A DNA stretch of 6,596 nucleotides. It comes from WGMK01 sp044359155 (GTDB taxonomy: Bacteria > Hydrogenedentota > Hydrogenedentia > Hydrogenedentales > JAEUWI01). Within the stretch, counting starts at the first letter, position 1, and each line of letters opens with the position of its first letter. Positions 5,679 to 6,596 of this stretch are shown in pieces. The notes under the pieces were generated by a model. The model saw nothing but the letters and a program-made list of their open reading frames with translations. It had not been told where the DNA came from and did not search any database. The translations under genes and the position numbers were made by a program. The stretch is taken from assembly GCA_044359155.1 (NCBI GenBank), contig JBIKMR010000246.1, positions 1 through 6,596 of the forward strand. The letters run 5' to 3'.

Positions 5679-6596
5679 CTAGATCATCCCTACCGGCAGC
5701 ACACGCAGCAGCTCGTCCAGCGTGGTGATGCCTTTCTGCGCCTTTAGCAGGCCGTCGTCCTGCAACGTTTCCATGCCATTGGCGCAGGCCCGGTCTTGCA
5801 ACTTGGTGGTAGTGGGCCGCGTGAGGATGTATTCCGCGATCTCGTCGGTCACCTGGAAAAGCTCGCCGATGCTGGCGCGACCCCGGTAGCCAATGCCCTG
5901 GCAAAGCGCACAGCCCGTTCCGCGATAGAACTTCTTCTTGGACTTGGCCACGCCAAAGTGCTCCAACTGCACGGCGGGCGGCGCGTAGGGGCGGGTGCAG
6001 TCTGGGCAATTCAGTCGCACCAACCGCTGGGCCATCGCCGCCGTAACCGCCGAGGCCACGAGGAAAGGCTCGATGCCCATGTCCACCAGACGCGTGAACA
6101 CGCCGGAGGCCGTGCCGCTGTGGATGGTGCTGATGACCAAGTGGCCCGTCAGCCCCGCGCGAATGGCGATGGTCGCCGTTTCCGCGTCGCGCACTTCACC
6201 GACCATGATGACCTCGGGGTCTTGCCGAAGGATGGCGCGCAGCGCACCGGCAAAATCGAACTCGACCGCAGGGTTCACTTGAATCTGCGAGATGTGGTCC
6301 ATGGTGTACTCGACCGGGTCTTCGACCGTGACGATGTTCCGGGTGCTGCGGTCGAGACGCATCATCTCCTGCAAGATGGAGTAGATGGTGGTGGTCTTGC
6401 CGCTCGAACTGGGGCCCGTGAGCAGGATGCAGCCTTGGGTACGCAGCGCCAAATCGCGCAGGGACTGGACCACGTGCGGCTGGAATCCCAGGCTGTCCAG
6501 CGGGAAGAGGCTTTGCGTGTCGCCCAGCAGGCGGATAACGGTCTTCTCCCCCTTCACCGTGGGCACCGTGCTCACGCGCATGGGCCGACCGCAGGA
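5679..6596 (-). CDS. GspE/PilB-type secretion or pilus-assembly ATPase, 5' end beyond window edge
   Basis: The frame is open to the right edge. The 305 visible residues, counted from the codon at 6596-6594, are the C-terminal ATPase core; an ATG at 6581 is internal, because the SCGRP before RVSTVPTVKGEK matches the conserved GspE/PilB stretch. Motifs are Walker A GPSSSGKT (61-68), Asp box TVEDPVEY (90-97), Walker B IMVGEVRD (130-137), His box from TGHLVISTIHSG (150-161) and a zinc-type tetracysteine CPDC (197-200) with CALC (229-232), then GYRGRASIGELF. It would power a type II secretion pseudopilus or type IV pilus from the cytoplasmic face of the inner membrane. The tetracysteine separates it from the retraction ATPase PilT. 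GspE and PilB cannot be told apart without the N-terminal domains or the neighbours. The next gene on this strand is the metal-type ABC ATPase, 6 bases on. Confidence 0.93.
   Translation of the reverse strand, partial: SCGRPMRVSTVPTVKGEKTVIRLLGDTQSLFPLDSLGFQPHVVQSLRDLALRTQGCILLTGPSSSGKTTTIYSILQEMMRLDRSTRNIVTVEDPVEYTMDHISQIQVNPAVEFDFAGALRAILRQDPEVIMVGEVRDAETATIAIRAGLTGHLVISTIHSGTASGVFTRLVDMGIEPFLVASAVTAAMAQRLVRLNCPDCTRPYAPPAVQLEHFGVAKSKKKFYRGTGCALCQGIGYRGRASIGELFQVTDEIAEYILTRPTTTKLQDRACANGMETLQDDGLLKAQKGITTLDELLRVLPVGMI

Noticed and set aside
6579..6581. ATG at 6581 as the real start of the GspE/PilB-type gene
   Set aside because: The frame stays open to the window edge, and the residues before it match the conserved stretch of the family, so the gene continues past the right edge.

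Overview
The window looks like chromosomal DNA of a Gram-negative-type, moderately GC-rich bacterium. It carries six recognisable protein genes plus one very small one. The best hint of lineage is the gene at the left edge. It is a secreted formylglycine-generating-enzyme-like (SUMF1) protein with tandem ELLRxIQ...EDGYxPG repeats and a Glu/Gly-rich linker. From memory, that combination is typical of Candidatus Hydrogenedentota and neighbouring PVC or Planctomycetes-like genomes. The form of FeoB here (SFACAVPG pore motif, charged insert before the last helices) also fits that part of the tree better than a proteobacterium. This placement is inference and not proof.

Layout from left to right. 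Positions 1-877 (minus strand, running off the left edge) hold the secreted SUMF1-domain protein. Positions 878-1023 are intergenic and hold two adjacent stem-loops (946-1013) and a possible promoter for the SUMF1 gene. Positions 1024-3601 (minus strand) are a compact ferrous-iron uptake operon, feoA-feoB-(FeoB-associated Cys-rich small membrane protein). Both junctions are ATGATG sequences in which the upstream stop TGA overlaps the downstream start. Positions 3602-3820 are a divergent intergenic region with a feoA-side -10 element and a 16-bp palindrome. Positions 3821-4942 (plus strand) encode a glycerate 2-kinase. Its last 11 bases overlap, tail to tail, an ABC-transporter ATPase of the zinc/manganese type (4932-5672, minus strand). 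The ATPase sits 6 bases downstream of a GspE/PilB-type secretion or pilus-assembly ATPase whose 5' part lies beyond the right edge (5679-6596, minus strand).

How the genes work together. The three feo genes form one functional unit: cytosolic FeoA, the GTPase-permease FeoB, and a single-helix protein with a cysteine tail likely to assist Fe(II) handling at the membrane. The glycerate kinase feeds glycerate into lower glycolysis and stands alone. The GspE-like ATPase and the metal-type ABC ATPase are arranged as if co-transcribed. No cognate permease or binding protein is present in the window, so their relation is unresolved.

No RNA genes, CRISPR arrays, insertion sequences or phage genes were seen. 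The points most worth a second look are the SUMF1 protein with its duplicated N-terminal module, the palindromic element after the feo operon, the seven-G run exactly at the feoB/small-gene junction, and the isolated metal-type ABC ATPase.
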